Origin: CAWAYH01 sp963786195
GTDB lineage: Bacteria > Acidobacteriota > Vicinamibacteria > Vicinamibacterales > 2-12-FULL-66-21
Length of the DNA: 64,000 bases
Assembly (NCBI GenBank): GCA_963786195.1
Contig: CAWAYH010000010.1
Span: forward strand, 62,001 to 126,000
Direction: 5' to 3'
Every line of letters begins with the position of its first letter. Position 1 is the first letter of the stretch. This document shows, piece after piece, positions 36,092 through 45,078 of this stretch. Under the pieces are notes generated by a model. It saw only the letters and a program-made list of their open reading frames with translations. It was not told where the DNA came from and made no database searches. The position numbers and the translations under genes are program-made.

Positions 36092-38866
36092 CTACGCTTG
36101 GCGGTTGAAAGACGTCGTCGCCGCGCGCGCCGGTACGAGCGGCAGCGTCAGCGTGAACCGCGTGCCCTGCCCGACCACGCTGTCGCACGTGAGCGCGCCG
36201 CCGTGCTCCTGGACGATGCCGTAGGTGATCGACAGACCCAGACCCGTGCCTTTGCCGATGTCCTTGGTGGTGAAGAACGGATCGTAGATGCGCGACAGCT
36301 GATCGGGCGGGATCCCGGAGCCGGTGTCGCCGACCTCGACTTCCGCCATCTCGCCGTTCTCGCGGGTCACGATCGTCAGCCAGCCGCCCTTCGGCATCGC
36401 GTCACGCGCGTTCAGGAAGAGGTTCAGGAACACCTGCTGCAGCTTGTACTCCGTGCCGAGCACGACGGGCGCGACGCGCGCCAGCTCCTTCCTCACCTGG
36501 ATCCGTCCGGTGCGCAGCTGGTGCTCGAGGAGCGCCAGCACGTCGTTGATGACGGCATTCACATCGACCGGACCGCTGTCGACCTGCGCGGGGCGCGCGA
36601 GGTTGAGCAGCCCGTTGACGATCTTCGCGGCGCGGAACGTCTGACGCTCGATCTTTTCGAGGACCTGCGTTCTGGGGTCGTCCGGCTCGGTGCCCTGCAT
36701 CAGCATCTGCACGAAGCTGGAGATCCCCGTCAGCGGCGTGTTCACCTCGTGGGCGACGCCGGCCGCGAGCAAGCCGATCGATGCCATCTTGTCGGAGATC
36801 TGAAGCTGCTCCTCGAGCTGCACGCGCGCGGAGATGTCCTCGAGGACGACAATGGTGCCGGCAATCGCACCGTCCGAGCTCCTGAGCGGTGTCGTGGCGA
36901 CGTTGACCAGCAGCCGGCGCGCCGGGTCGTGTTTGGTCGCCAGGGGCACCCGATAGAGCGCCGCGCCGTCCGGGGACTCGCGGCGCGCGGACACAAGCAT
37001 CTCGAAGAACCGCGTGTCGACGATCTCGTCGAGCCGTCTTCCCACCGCCGCCTCGTGTCGGACGCCGTACACTTCTTCGAGCCGGCGGTTCCAGCGGACG
37101 ATGCGATCTTCGCGATCGACAACCGCCAGACCGTCGTTGAGCGATTCGAGGATGTTCTCGCTGAACTCGCGCATCCGCTCGAGCTCGCCCGCCTTCACGG
37201 TGAGCTGGCGGTACAGACGGCCGTTCTCGAGCGCCGTGGCCGCCTGCGCCGCCACGGCGGCGACCAGCGACATGTCCTCGCTGCTCAGAGGCTCCGTGCT
37301 CGACTTTCGGCCGAGAGCCATGATGGCGATGGTCCCTTCTTTCGAGACGCACGGAACGAAGTAGTGGATCCCGGCGTCCCGCCAGAACTCGATCTCCGCC
37401 GGATCGAGCCGACGCTGCAGCATCGGATCGTCGAGCGTCAGGGTGTGGCCCGAAATGAGGCGTGTGGCCACCTCGCTGCCCCGCGCAAGCAAGGGCGGCG
37501 GGGTGACGAACCCGGCGTGGGCGGTGGTCACGAACTCGGCCTCACCGCCGGCCGCCGCCGGCGTGAGCATCAGCGCCATGCGATCCACGAGCAGCGTCTC
37601 GGTGACGCGCCGGACGAGCCGTTCGCTCAACCGGAAGAGGTCCAGATCGCTGTTCAGGTCGCGCGCGAAGCCCACGAGCGCCCGCCGGTAGTCGTAGCGA
37701 TCGCGGTAGTACACGCGATCGAGGCCGGTCTGGATGGCATTCTTCACCGGCCGCGCGAGCAGCACGACGACCATCGTGGCCAGCAGCGCCATGACCGGAT
37801 CGCGATCCTCGGACCCGGACGAGAAGATCTTGCTGGCCAGGTTGTAGAGCACCGCGTAAATGGCGGCAATGGCCGCAATCGCCGCCGCATAGACGAGGCC
37901 GCGCTTGATGATGACCTCGACGTCCATGAGGCGGTAGCGGACGATGGCCGAGGCGAAGGCCAGCGGCACGAGCCCGAGCAGGACGGCGGTGAACTCGAAG
38001 CCCGTCGTCGGATCGAAGCCGAGGCTGAACGGCAGCGCGTACCCGAAGACGAACGGCACCGCGCCGAGCGCCGTGCCCCAGACGATCCAGCGGAGCTGCC
38101 GGCGCGCGGTGACCGAGCGGACGCGACGAAGCGCGCGCGTCATGATCACCAGGCCGCCGACGAGACACAGCGCCAGGTAGAGCAGCTCCGCGCGCTCGAT
38201 CAGGACGATCACGTTCGAGAGCACTTCGCCCTGCTGGTTCCCGAGCAGCGTGGCGACTCTGGCGCCACCGAGCAACATCGCAGGCAGATACAGCAGCGGG
38301 AGCAGCGTGCGCCCGGCGTCGCTCTTCGCCCAGCTGTCAGGACGCTCGGGGAAGACCAGCGCGAAGTGCACGAAGAGCGGCGGCAGCAGGAGCGTCGCCA
38401 CCACGTCGCCCCAGTAGAAGACCCAGTCGAGACGATCCAGCCGGCCGCTGAAGGACAACGCGAGCACGCCGAAGAACGCGACCGAGAGCCAGAAGAAATG
38501 CAGCGTCGCCTGGTTCTCCGGCCGGCGCAGTCGCACGCCGGTGCCGACGAGCAGCGTGAAGATCCCGACACCGGCGAGCGTCAGATACAACCAGCGCGGA
38601 CCGCTCGGGATCCCGGCAACCGTCAGCGTGATCATCTGCGGCGGGCCCTGCGAGCCCGTCCGGATCACGATGTAGTGCAGGACACCACCCGCGCGCGACC
38701 GGTGCAGCGCATCGACGACGTCGTTGCGCCCCTCGATGTCACGCTGATCGATCTTGAGGAGGACGTCCCCGGGCTCGATACCGGCGAGCGCGGCGGGGGA
38801 CTCGGGCGCCACTTCGCGGGCGATGAGGCTGACGCCGTTGCTGGCCCAGTAGACGCCGTCCTCCAT
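36092..38866 (-). CDS. Membrane sensor histidine kinase, PDZ-7TM-GAF-PAS-HisKA-HATPase
   Basis: 924 residues from ATG 38866. A PDZ-like domain (about 8-85: REVAPESPAALAGIEPGDVLLKI) is followed by about seven membrane helices (95-360), a GAF domain (about 400-560), a PAS domain (about 580-690: FSENILESLNDGLAVVDRED), the HisKA box with phospho-His in LLAAGVAHEVNTPLTGI, and a HATPase with N box NLFLNARDAM and G boxes DTGSGIPPDQL and GTGLGLSITYGIV. The same frame stays open upstream to about 39059 and encodes a plausible first helix (SSPAALVAGLLGLAALNIS) but has no ATG, GTG or TTG. The real start is thus upstream, perhaps at 39030 or 39066 in another frame with an indel between. Confidence 0.88.
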   Translation of the reverse strand: MEDGVYWASNGVSLIAREVAPESPAALAGIEPGDVLLKIDQRDIEGRNDVVDALHRSRAGGVLHYIVIRTGSQGPPQMITLTVAGIPSGPRWLYLTLAGVGIFTLLVGTGVRLRRPENQATLHFFWLSVAFFGVLALSFSGRLDRLDWVFYWGDVVATLLLPPLFVHFALVFPERPDSWAKSDAGRTLLPLLYLPAMLLGGARVATLLGNQQGEVLSNVIVLIERAELLYLALCLVGGLVIMTRALRRVRSVTARRQLRWIVWGTALGAVPFVFGYALPFSLGFDPTTGFEFTAVLLGLVPLAFASAIVRYRLMDVEVIIKRGLVYAAAIAAIAAIYAVLYNLASKIFSSGSEDRDPVMALLATMVVVLLARPVKNAIQTGLDRVYYRDRYDYRRALVGFARDLNSDLDLFRLSERLVRRVTETLLVDRMALMLTPAAAGGEAEFVTTAHAGFVTPPPLLARGSEVATRLISGHTLTLDDPMLQRRLDPAEIEFWRDAGIHYFVPCVSKEGTIAIMALGRKSSTEPLSSEDMSLVAAVAAQAATALENGRLYRQLTVKAGELERMREFSENILESLNDGLAVVDREDRIVRWNRRLEEVYGVRHEAAVGRRLDEIVDTRFFEMLVSARRESPDGAALYRVPLATKHDPARRLLVNVATTPLRSSDGAIAGTIVVLEDISARVQLEEQLQISDKMASIGLLAAGVAHEVNTPLTGISSFVQMLMQGTEPDDPRTQVLEKIERQTFRAAKIVNGLLNLARPAQVDSGPVDVNAVINDVLALLEHQLRTGRIQVRKELARVAPVVLGTEYKLQQVFLNLFLNARDAMPKGGWLTIVTRENGEMAEVEVGDTGSGIPPDQLSRIYDPFFTTKDIGKGTGLGLSITYGIVQEHGGALTCDSVVGQGTRFTLTLPLVPARAATTSFNRQA

Positions 38867-39157
38867 CTCGGTCCAGGTCTTCGTCGAGATGTTCAGCGCG
38901 GCCAGCCCGAGCAGCCCCGCGACCAGCGCAGCTGGGCTACTCTGCGCACGAGCGCGCGTCGACGATCCACGTGCGGAGTCTGGGCGGTCGAAGACAAACG
39001 GATACCCACCCGCGACGAAGCAAGGGGCATTCCCTGCAGCCAGTCTGTGGATCGACGATAACTCATTGAATTACAACAGCTTCACTCAGATGATCGCGTC
39101 GGGACTCCAACCCCCCGGACCAGCGATCCAAGAAACCGGACACCCTTTTGAAAGGCG

Positions 39158-39185
39158 AAAAAAGGCGGGCCTGCAAGGCCCGCCT
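39158..39185 (-). terminator. Rho-independent terminator of the TonB-receptor-like gene
   Basis: Read on the minus strand, AGGCGGGCC, TTGCA, GGCCCGCCT then TTTTT: a perfect 9-bp stem with a T-run, 30 bp beyond the stop at 39216. It also insulates the histidine kinase operon that follows on the same strand. Confidence 0.92.
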
Positions 39186-39215
39186 GATTCATCTCCGCGG
39201 CGCGGACGATCGGAC

Positions 39216-41144
39216 TCAGAACCGCACGAGGAAGCCGCCGACGACGCGCTTGGGCGGCCGGAGCACCAGGAGCTCGTCGTAGATCGATCCCGGATCCATG
39301 GGGTCGCGGAACAGATTGCGGAGGCCCACGAGAACTTCCCAACGCGTGCCCGCCACGTCGAACGGCAGCGCCTGGTTGACCTGCAGATCGAAACGGCCGT
39401 CGAGCCCCGGCTTCGGCAGCGTCGCATCGGATCGCGTGTAACCCGTGTTGAACTTGTAGATAAAGTAGATCCGCGTGGCCGTCTCGGGAATCTCCGTCGC
39501 CAGCGATGTCGTCACGTCGTGGAGATCTTCGGTGGCGGGGCGAACAGAGGCTGGTGCCCACTCGGCGATGTCCGCCATGTCTCCGCGGCCGAGCCAGCGG
39601 GCGCGCGTCACGCTGTAGTCGATCGAGCCCTGCACGCGACGGCCCGGCGCGCTGCTGAGCCGAACCGCCCAGCCGTCCGCATCGACGGCGCCGGCGTTCG
39701 CGACGTAGTAGTGTCCGACCGACTGACGGTCGCCGGGAATCTCCAGGCCGAACAGCGTCACGAGCTGATCGTCGACGTTCTGATAGAAGCGTCGAAGGCC
39801 GATCACGTAGGTGGAGTCGAACTCGTGCTCGACCATGACGTCGAGGTAGCGGGCGCGCTCGACACTGAAACTGTTCGACAGTCCCGGTCCGCCGAGCGGC
39901 GCAAACGTCCGCTCCGGTGGCAGCCAGGGTCCGGGCGCTTCGCTGGCCAGGAATTCCTCGGCGCCCGGCGCGACCATCCGCTGCGCCACGGTGGCGGACA
40001 CGCGGGTATGCCTGATCGGCTCGATGCTGAGGCCAAGGCGCGGGCTCAGCAGCGCGCGGTGGTCGAGATAGTCGTACCACGCATAGCGGCCGCCGTACTC
40101 GATCGCGACAACGGGCGTGACCGTCCAGCGATCGAAGGCGTACAGCTCGCCGACGTTGCGATTGCCATCGGTGACGGCCGCCAGCGCGTCGCGATTGCCG
40201 CCCAGGTAATCCTGCGTGCTGTAGGACGACCCGAAACGGTATTCGTGCGGCGCTTTCGATCGCGACGTGAACGCGCCCGCCACGTTCCAGGACGACAGGT
40301 CACCCTGGCTCATCGCGGCCCGAACCGACCACGATCCCAGCGGCGTCGGCGCGCCGATCGAGAGATACGCGACGCCACGCGGCAACAGATCGCCGGAGAA
40401 CAAATCCGCAGGCCCGGAGAACGCGCTCGTGGTCAGCAGGTTCACTTCACCGGAGAACGGCAGATCCGTGAAGATGTTGGAGGCCAGGCTCGCGGCGGAG
40501 TACATCGCGCGGCCGAACAGCGTGCCCGAAGTGATTTCCGGATCCTGCTCGACGACCGTGATGATCGGAGAGCTGTCCTTCAGGATGCTGCGCTTGATGT
40601 GACGCAGCCGCCACGCGGTCTCGTTGTGCGGATGATCGTCGCGCGCCGTGGTGTCCGCCGGCTTCTCGGCGTCAGGCTGATCGGTCAGCGTCCCCCCGGG
40701 CAGGCCAAAACCTGCGGCCATGATCGGCCGTGCCTCCACGGGTTGCGTGCCGGCCGTGGCAACCGGCGCGTCGAGGCGCTTCAGCTGCAGCTTCTGGAGC
40801 GACGGCGACAGCCCGCTCACGCGGACCCTCAGCCGCGCCGATCCCGCGAATCCCCGCGCGTGGGCCTGGACCGTGTAGTCGCCGAGCGGCAACGCCTCGA
40901 TCGCAAACCAGCCCGCCGCATCGGTGTTGACGGTCTGGGCGATGCTGGTGCCGAGGATCGATACCATGGCGCCGACGAGCGGACCGCCACGATCGTCGCT
41001 CACCTGACCCGTAATGCTGCCACGCAGCGCGCGTGCGGACTGGAACTGGGCGTTCGCTGACTGAGCGCCCGCTGATGACGCGCTGACTGCCCCGGCGAGG
41101 CTGACGACGATGGCCGCCGCGAGCGCTCGGTTGAGGCGTTGCAT
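39216..41144 (-). CDS. TonB-dependent receptor-like outer-membrane protein with carboxypeptidase-regulatory domain
   Basis: 642 residues. Signal peptide MQRLNRALAAAIVVSLAGAVSASSAGA, then a CarboxypepD_reg-like beta-sandwich at about 42-125 (GSITGQVSDDRGGPLVGAMVSI). The long remainder is rich in beta strands and ends in GGFLVRF, a typical outer-membrane C-terminal strand. LVGLRNLFRDPMDPGSIYDELL near the end resembles the last strands of TonB receptors. The plug domain and TonB box are not clear, and 642 residues is short for the family, so it may be a divergent or minimal receptor. GGAGGAAGG precedes the ATG. It is 14 bp downstream of the exported protein gene, forming a two-gene operon. Confidence 0.75.
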   Translation of the reverse strand: MQRLNRALAAAIVVSLAGAVSASSAGAQSANAQFQSARALRGSITGQVSDDRGGPLVGAMVSILGTSIAQTVNTDAAGWFAIEALPLGDYTVQAHARGFAGSARLRVRVSGLSPSLQKLQLKRLDAPVATAGTQPVEARPIMAAGFGLPGGTLTDQPDAEKPADTTARDDHPHNETAWRLRHIKRSILKDSSPIITVVEQDPEITSGTLFGRAMYSAASLASNIFTDLPFSGEVNLLTTSAFSGPADLFSGDLLPRGVAYLSIGAPTPLGSWSVRAAMSQGDLSSWNVAGAFTSRSKAPHEYRFGSSYSTQDYLGGNRDALAAVTDGNRNVGELYAFDRWTVTPVVAIEYGGRYAWYDYLDHRALLSPRLGLSIEPIRHTRVSATVAQRMVAPGAEEFLASEAPGPWLPPERTFAPLGGPGLSNSFSVERARYLDVMVEHEFDSTYVIGLRRFYQNVDDQLVTLFGLEIPGDRQSVGHYYVANAGAVDADGWAVRLSSAPGRRVQGSIDYSVTRARWLGRGDMADIAEWAPASVRPATEDLHDVTTSLATEIPETATRIYFIYKFNTGYTRSDATLPKPGLDGRFDLQVNQALPFDVAGTRWEVLVGLRNLFRDPMDPGSIYDELLVLRPPKRVVGGFLVRF

Positions 41145-41158
41145 AACACCTTCCTCCG

Positions 41159-42325
41159 TCAGTCCTGCTGAACGACGCCTGACGACCCGACCGTGAACTG
41201 AACGTCGCGCGAGATCGACTTGCCCGCCAGAACATCCGTGATCAGGATCGCCAGTCGATACTCGCCTTCCAGAAACCCGCCGAGCGGAACCACTTGCCCG
41301 GCCATCACCGGCTGCGCGCCGCGCGGATCGAACCCCGGCCCCATGAGCGCAGGATTGAAGCGCTGCGGATCCGTATGATTGTAGTACTTCTCCCCTTCCC
41401 GCTCCGGCGGATGGACGACCGCATTCCCCGGGTCAGCGGCCGCGCCCCCGCCGCCCCTTCTGAAGAAATGGTACTCCACCAGCACGTCAAACTGTCGCCC
41501 GGCCGTTACGGTCGGGTTATAGACGAGGAATACCACGATCAGTTCCTCGTCCTTCCGGAACGCCCGATCGGCGGCCGGCGTGATGTCATTCTGGCCGATG
41601 ACATACGGCCGTTCCGCCAGCTGCTCGGCCGGAACCGGCTCCTTCAACGTGTTGAGCCGATCCGCCAGAATCACCGTACTCGTCGTCAGCTCGTCCGACC
41701 AGAAGTCCGGGACGCTGATCGACTGCCTGAGCACCGACGCTTTGGGCTGCGACCGCTGCGCGTCCGGGTCGATTCGCTCCCGCATGACGACGTAGACGTC
41801 GTACTCGCCCGGAGGAATCGAGAACCCCCGGCTGACCCGCGATGGACGCCCGACGACGGGCTTCAGATCCACCGGAAAGATCGCGTCAACCGGAAACGCC
41901 GCGTCCGCCTCGTCCGAAACTCTGTCCCGCTCTCGGCGCTTGCGATCGGCATCCCTCGAGGCGTTCTCCCGGGATGCGCGGCGCGCCGCTCTCACATACA
42001 CCAGCGCGGTCGGCCTGCTCAATCGCGACGTGTCGACCGTGAGCGTGAACGGCACGAACGTTCCGCGCTGGGCCTTGAGGAAATCGTTGTGCCACGTGAC
42101 CTCGAAGTCCGATGGCACCGGCTTCCCCGACATCGCGGCATCGGCAAGGAGGAGCATCGCCTCCCCCTCCAGCCGCTGGGCCTGCTCGATCCGCTCTCGC
42201 TGCCGAGCCTCGGCCGAACCCGGCTGGAGCGCCGTAACTCCTTCCAGTCCCGGCACTAGCGCGAGCACAAGGAATCCCGCCGATCGCCGCAGAAACCCCG
42301 TCGTCCGCTCGCGCGTTCCGGCCAT
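41159..42325 (-). CDS. Exported protein of unknown function
   Basis: 388 residues. A hydrophobic stretch at about 15-32 (SAGFLVLALVPGLEGVTAL) serves as signal or anchor. Two beta-rich regions follow: one with VPFTLTVDTSRLSRPTALVYV and the extracellular-looking FSIPPGEYDVYVVMRER, the other ILADRLNTLKEPVPAEQLAERP to EGEYRLAILITDVLAGKSI and SRDVQFTV. The C-terminal half resembles a module found at the ends of exported acidobacterial proteins, as far as I recall, but no function is known. A basic segment (RRASRENASRDADRKRRERDR, about residues 113-133) lies between the regions. It is co-transcribed with the TonB-receptor-like gene, so a surface partner is plausible. Confidence 0.65.
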   Translation of the reverse strand: MAGTRERTTGFLRRSAGFLVLALVPGLEGVTALQPGSAEARQRERIEQAQRLEGEAMLLLADAAMSGKPVPSDFEVTWHNDFLKAQRGTFVPFTLTVDTSRLSRPTALVYVRAARRASRENASRDADRKRRERDRVSDEADAAFPVDAIFPVDLKPVVGRPSRVSRGFSIPPGEYDVYVVMRERIDPDAQRSQPKASVLRQSISVPDFWSDELTTSTVILADRLNTLKEPVPAEQLAERPYVIGQNDITPAADRAFRKDEELIVVFLVYNPTVTAGRQFDVLVEYHFFRRGGGGAAADPGNAVVHPPEREGEKYYNHTDPQRFNPALMGPGFDPRGAQPVMAGQVVPLGGFLEGEYRLAILITDVLAGKSISRDVQFTVGSSGVVQQD

Positions 42326-42361
42326 TCGGCCCTAATCAACCTGCTCGATCATAGGCGAGTC

Positions 42362-42385
42362 GTCCCTTCAAGTCAAAGAAGGGAC
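42362..42385. promoter_or_regulatory. Inverted repeat GTCCCTTC / GAAGGGAC
   Basis: A perfect 8-bp inverted repeat with an 8-nt loop lies in the 183-bp divergent gap between the exported-protein gene and glgC. It could be an operator for either gene. TATCAT at 42441-42446 is a possible -10 for glgC. Nothing else is evident in the gap. Confidence 0.35.
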
Positions 42386-42508
42386 ACGGATTAGGCCCAT
42401 AACGACACGAAAGGACACAGTACCTGCAGCAGCGATCAGCTATCATCAGCGCGCCCACGCGCGCGGCTGCTGCGGGTCGTGGGCGGCTGCGGTCGTTGAG
42501 GTGCGCGC

Positions 42509-43780
42509 GTGGAGGATGATGTCCTCGTCATGGTTCTCGCCGGAGGGGCCGGCGAGCGTCTCTATCCGCTGACGAAGGAGCGGGCCAAGCCCGCAGTCTA
42601 CTTCGGCGGTCCCTATCGCATCATCGATTTCACGCTGAGCAATTGCATCAATTCGGGGCTGCGGAAGATCTTCATCGCGCTCCAGTACAAGTCCCTCTCT
42701 CTGAGCCGCCACATCCGGATGGGCTGGAGCGTTGTCGCTGACGAGCTCGGCGAGTTCGTGGAGATCCTCAGCCCGCAGAAACGCGTGGGCGAGCACTGGT
42801 ATCTGGGGACTGCCGACGCGGTGTACCAGAATCTGTATTCCATCCTGCGCGAGAACCCGCGGCACCTGCTCGTGCTCTCCGGCGATCACGTCTACAAGAT
42901 GGACTACGCGCGGATGCTGCGGTTGCACCGGGAGCGTCAGGCCGCCGCGACGATTGCGGCGATCGACATCCCATCGGATGAAGCCAGCCGATTCGGCGTG
43001 CTGGAAGTGGACGAGCACAATCGCCTGACGGGATTTCTCGAGAAGCCGCGCCACCTGCCGCCGGGCCAGCAGGTGCTCGCGTCCATGGGGATCTACATCT
43101 TCGACATGGAGGTCCTGGAGCCCGCGCTCGAAGCGGACGCGCGCAAGTCGACGACGCACGATTTCGGCAAGGACATCATCCCCGACCTGATTAGCAGCGT
43201 GCCCGTGTTTGCCTACCGTTTCACCGACGAGAACAAGAAGAGGAACAAGTACTGGCGCGACATCGGCACGCTGGACGCCTACTACGAGGCGAACATGGAC
43301 CTGTGTCACGTCAACCCGGAGTTCAACCTCTACGATCCCGAGTGGCCGCTGCGGACGTATCAGGTCCAGGCGCCGCCCGCGAAATTCGTGTTCGCCGACG
43401 AGGGCCGCCGGTGCGGGCAATCGCTGGATTCGATCATCTCGGCGGGCTGCATCATCTCGGGAAGCCGTGTCGCCGGCAGCGTGCTCTGCCCGAACGTCCG
43501 CGTCCACAGCTTCTGCACGGTGGACGACAGCATCCTGATGCCGGGCGTCCGCGTGGGGCGTCACGCGCGCATCCGCCGTGCGATCATCGATCGCGACGTC
43601 TTCATCCCGCGCGGCGCGCTGATCGGTTACAACGACGAGGAAGATCGCCGACGCCACACCGTCACCGAGAGCGGCATCATCGTGGTCACCACCGACGATG
43701 AGCCGTTTCTCGGAGAGATCCCGCAGGAGGCGTTGCAGAACGAGACGGAGTTCGATCGCCGCGGAGCAGAACCTTCATGA
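42509..43780 (+). CDS. glgC: Glucose-1-phosphate adenylyltransferase
   Basis: 423 residues from GTG 42509. It makes ADP-glucose for glycogen and is normally allosterically controlled. The N-terminal VLAGGAGERLYPLTKERAKPAVYFGG (activator and nucleotide-binding region), the LSGDHVYKMDY catalytic Asp and a sugar-binding GFLEKPRHLPP segment are intact. YWRDIGTLDAYYEANMDL leads into the left-handed beta-helix C-terminus (SIISAGCIISGSRVAGSVL). It overlaps eno by 4 bp, an unusual grouping of glycogen synthesis with lower glycolysis. Confidence 0.95.
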   Translation: MEDDVLVMVLAGGAGERLYPLTKERAKPAVYFGGPYRIIDFTLSNCINSGLRKIFIALQYKSLSLSRHIRMGWSVVADELGEFVEILSPQKRVGEHWYLGTADAVYQNLYSILRENPRHLLVLSGDHVYKMDYARMLRLHRERQAAATIAAIDIPSDEASRFGVLEVDEHNRLTGFLEKPRHLPPGQQVLASMGIYIFDMEVLEPALEADARKSTTHDFGKDIIPDLISSVPVFAYRFTDENKKRNKYWRDIGTLDAYYEANMDLCHVNPEFNLYDPEWPLRTYQVQAPPAKFVFADEGRRCGQSLDSIISAGCIISGSRVAGSVLCPNVRVHSFCTVDDSILMPGVRVGRHARIRRAIIDRDVFIPRGALIGYNDEEDRRRHTVTESGIIVVTTDDEPFLGEIPQEALQNETEFDRRGAEPS

Positions 43781-45078
43781 ACATCCAGCAGGTGAAAGGG
43801 CGCGAGATCCTGGATTCGCGCGGCAATCCCACGGTCGAAGTCGACGTCGTCCTCGAAGGCGGCATCAGGGGTCGCGCGGCGGTGCCGTCCGGCGCGTCGA
43901 CCGGCGAGCGCGAAGCGCTCGAGCTGAGGGACGGGGACAAGAAGCGGTACGCCGGCAAGGGCGTCACGAAAGCGGTCGGCCACGTCAACGGCGAGATCGC
44001 GCGTGCGCTGGCGGGCCGCGAGGCCGATCAGCAGGCGGTCGATCGTCAGCTCCTCGGGCTCGACGGGACGCCGAACAAGGGCCGGCTCGGCGCGAATGCG
44101 ATCCTTGGCGTGTCGATGGCGGTGGCGCGCGCGGCAGCGCAGGCTGCCGGGCGTCCGCTCTATGCGCACCTCGCGAGTCTCTTTCCGCGTGGCGCAGGCT
44201 ACGCGCTGCCCGTGCCGATGATGAACATCCTCAACGGCGGCGCGCATGCAGACAGCAGCGTCGACTTCCAGGAGTTCATGGTGATGCCCACCGGCGCAGC
44301 GTCGTTCGCGGAAGCGCTGCGGGCGGGCGCCGAGATCTTCCACACCCTTCGTACGATTCTCAAGAAAAAGGGACACAGCACGGGCGTCGGCGACGAGGGC
44401 GGCTTCGCGCCGAACCTCTCGTCGAATCGCGAAGCGCTGGACCTCGTGCTCGAAGCCGTCGTCCAGGCCGGCTATGCGCCGGGACAGCACGTCTACCTCG
44501 CGCTCGACGTCGCGGCGAGCGAGCTGTGGAGCGGCACGGGCCGCAACTACGAATTCAAGAAATCACACGAGCCGTCGCGCACCGCCGACCAGATGGTCGC
44601 GCTCTACGAGGACTGGGTGCGCCAGTATCCAATCGTCTCGATCGAGGACGGCCTCGCTGAAGGCGACTGGGACGGGTGGAAGACACTCACGAAGGCACTC
44701 GGCACACGCGTGCAGCTCGTGGGTGATGACGTGTTCGTCACCAACCCCGAGATCCTGAAACGCGGAATCGCGGAGGGAATCGGCAACGCCCTGCTCGTCA
44801 AGTTGAACCAGATCGGGACCGTGAGCGAGACGCTCGAAGCCGTCGGCATCGCTCGCGACGCCGGCTACGCCAGCATCATCTCCCACCGATCCGGCGAGAC
44901 CGAGGACACGACGATCGCCGATCTCGTCGTCGCGACGGGCGTCGGCCAGATCAAGACGGGGTCCGCCAGCCGTTCGGATCGGGTGGCCAAGTACAACCAG
45001 CTGCTCCGGATCGAAGAAGAGCTGGGCGCGAAAGCCCCGTACGCAGGCAGGCGCGCCCTCAAGCAGATCGCGTCGTGA
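43777..45078 (+). CDS. eno: Enolase
   Basis: 433 residues; converts 2-phosphoglycerate to phosphoenolpyruvate in the cytoplasm. MNIQQVKGREILDSRGNPTVEVDV is the standard start, with PSGASTGEREALELRD, the metal ligands in ALDVAASEL, SIEDGLAEGDW and LVGDDVFVTNPEIL, and the signature LLVKLNQIGTVSETLEA. SHRSGETEDTTIADLVVA completes the active site. The ATG overlaps the glgC stop (ATGA). Confidence 0.97.
   Translation: MNIQQVKGREILDSRGNPTVEVDVVLEGGIRGRAAVPSGASTGEREALELRDGDKKRYAGKGVTKAVGHVNGEIARALAGREADQQAVDRQLLGLDGTPNKGRLGANAILGVSMAVARAAAQAAGRPLYAHLASLFPRGAGYALPVPMMNILNGGAHADSSVDFQEFMVMPTGAASFAEALRAGAEIFHTLRTILKKKGHSTGVGDEGGFAPNLSSNREALDLVLEAVVQAGYAPGQHVYLALDVAASELWSGTGRNYEFKKSHEPSRTADQMVALYEDWVRQYPIVSIEDGLAEGDWDGWKTLTKALGTRVQLVGDDVFVTNPEILKRGIAEGIGNALLVKLNQIGTVSETLEAVGIARDAGYASIISHRSGETEDTTIADLVVATGVGQIKTGSASRSDRVAKYNQLLRIEEELGAKAPYAGRRALKQIAS

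Noticed and set aside
36098..39061. A 987-residue open frame on the plus strand opposite the histidine kinase
   Set aside because: Extremely rich in Arg, Ala, His and Glu with no domain; it is the antisense shadow of a high-GC gene with clear kinase motifs.
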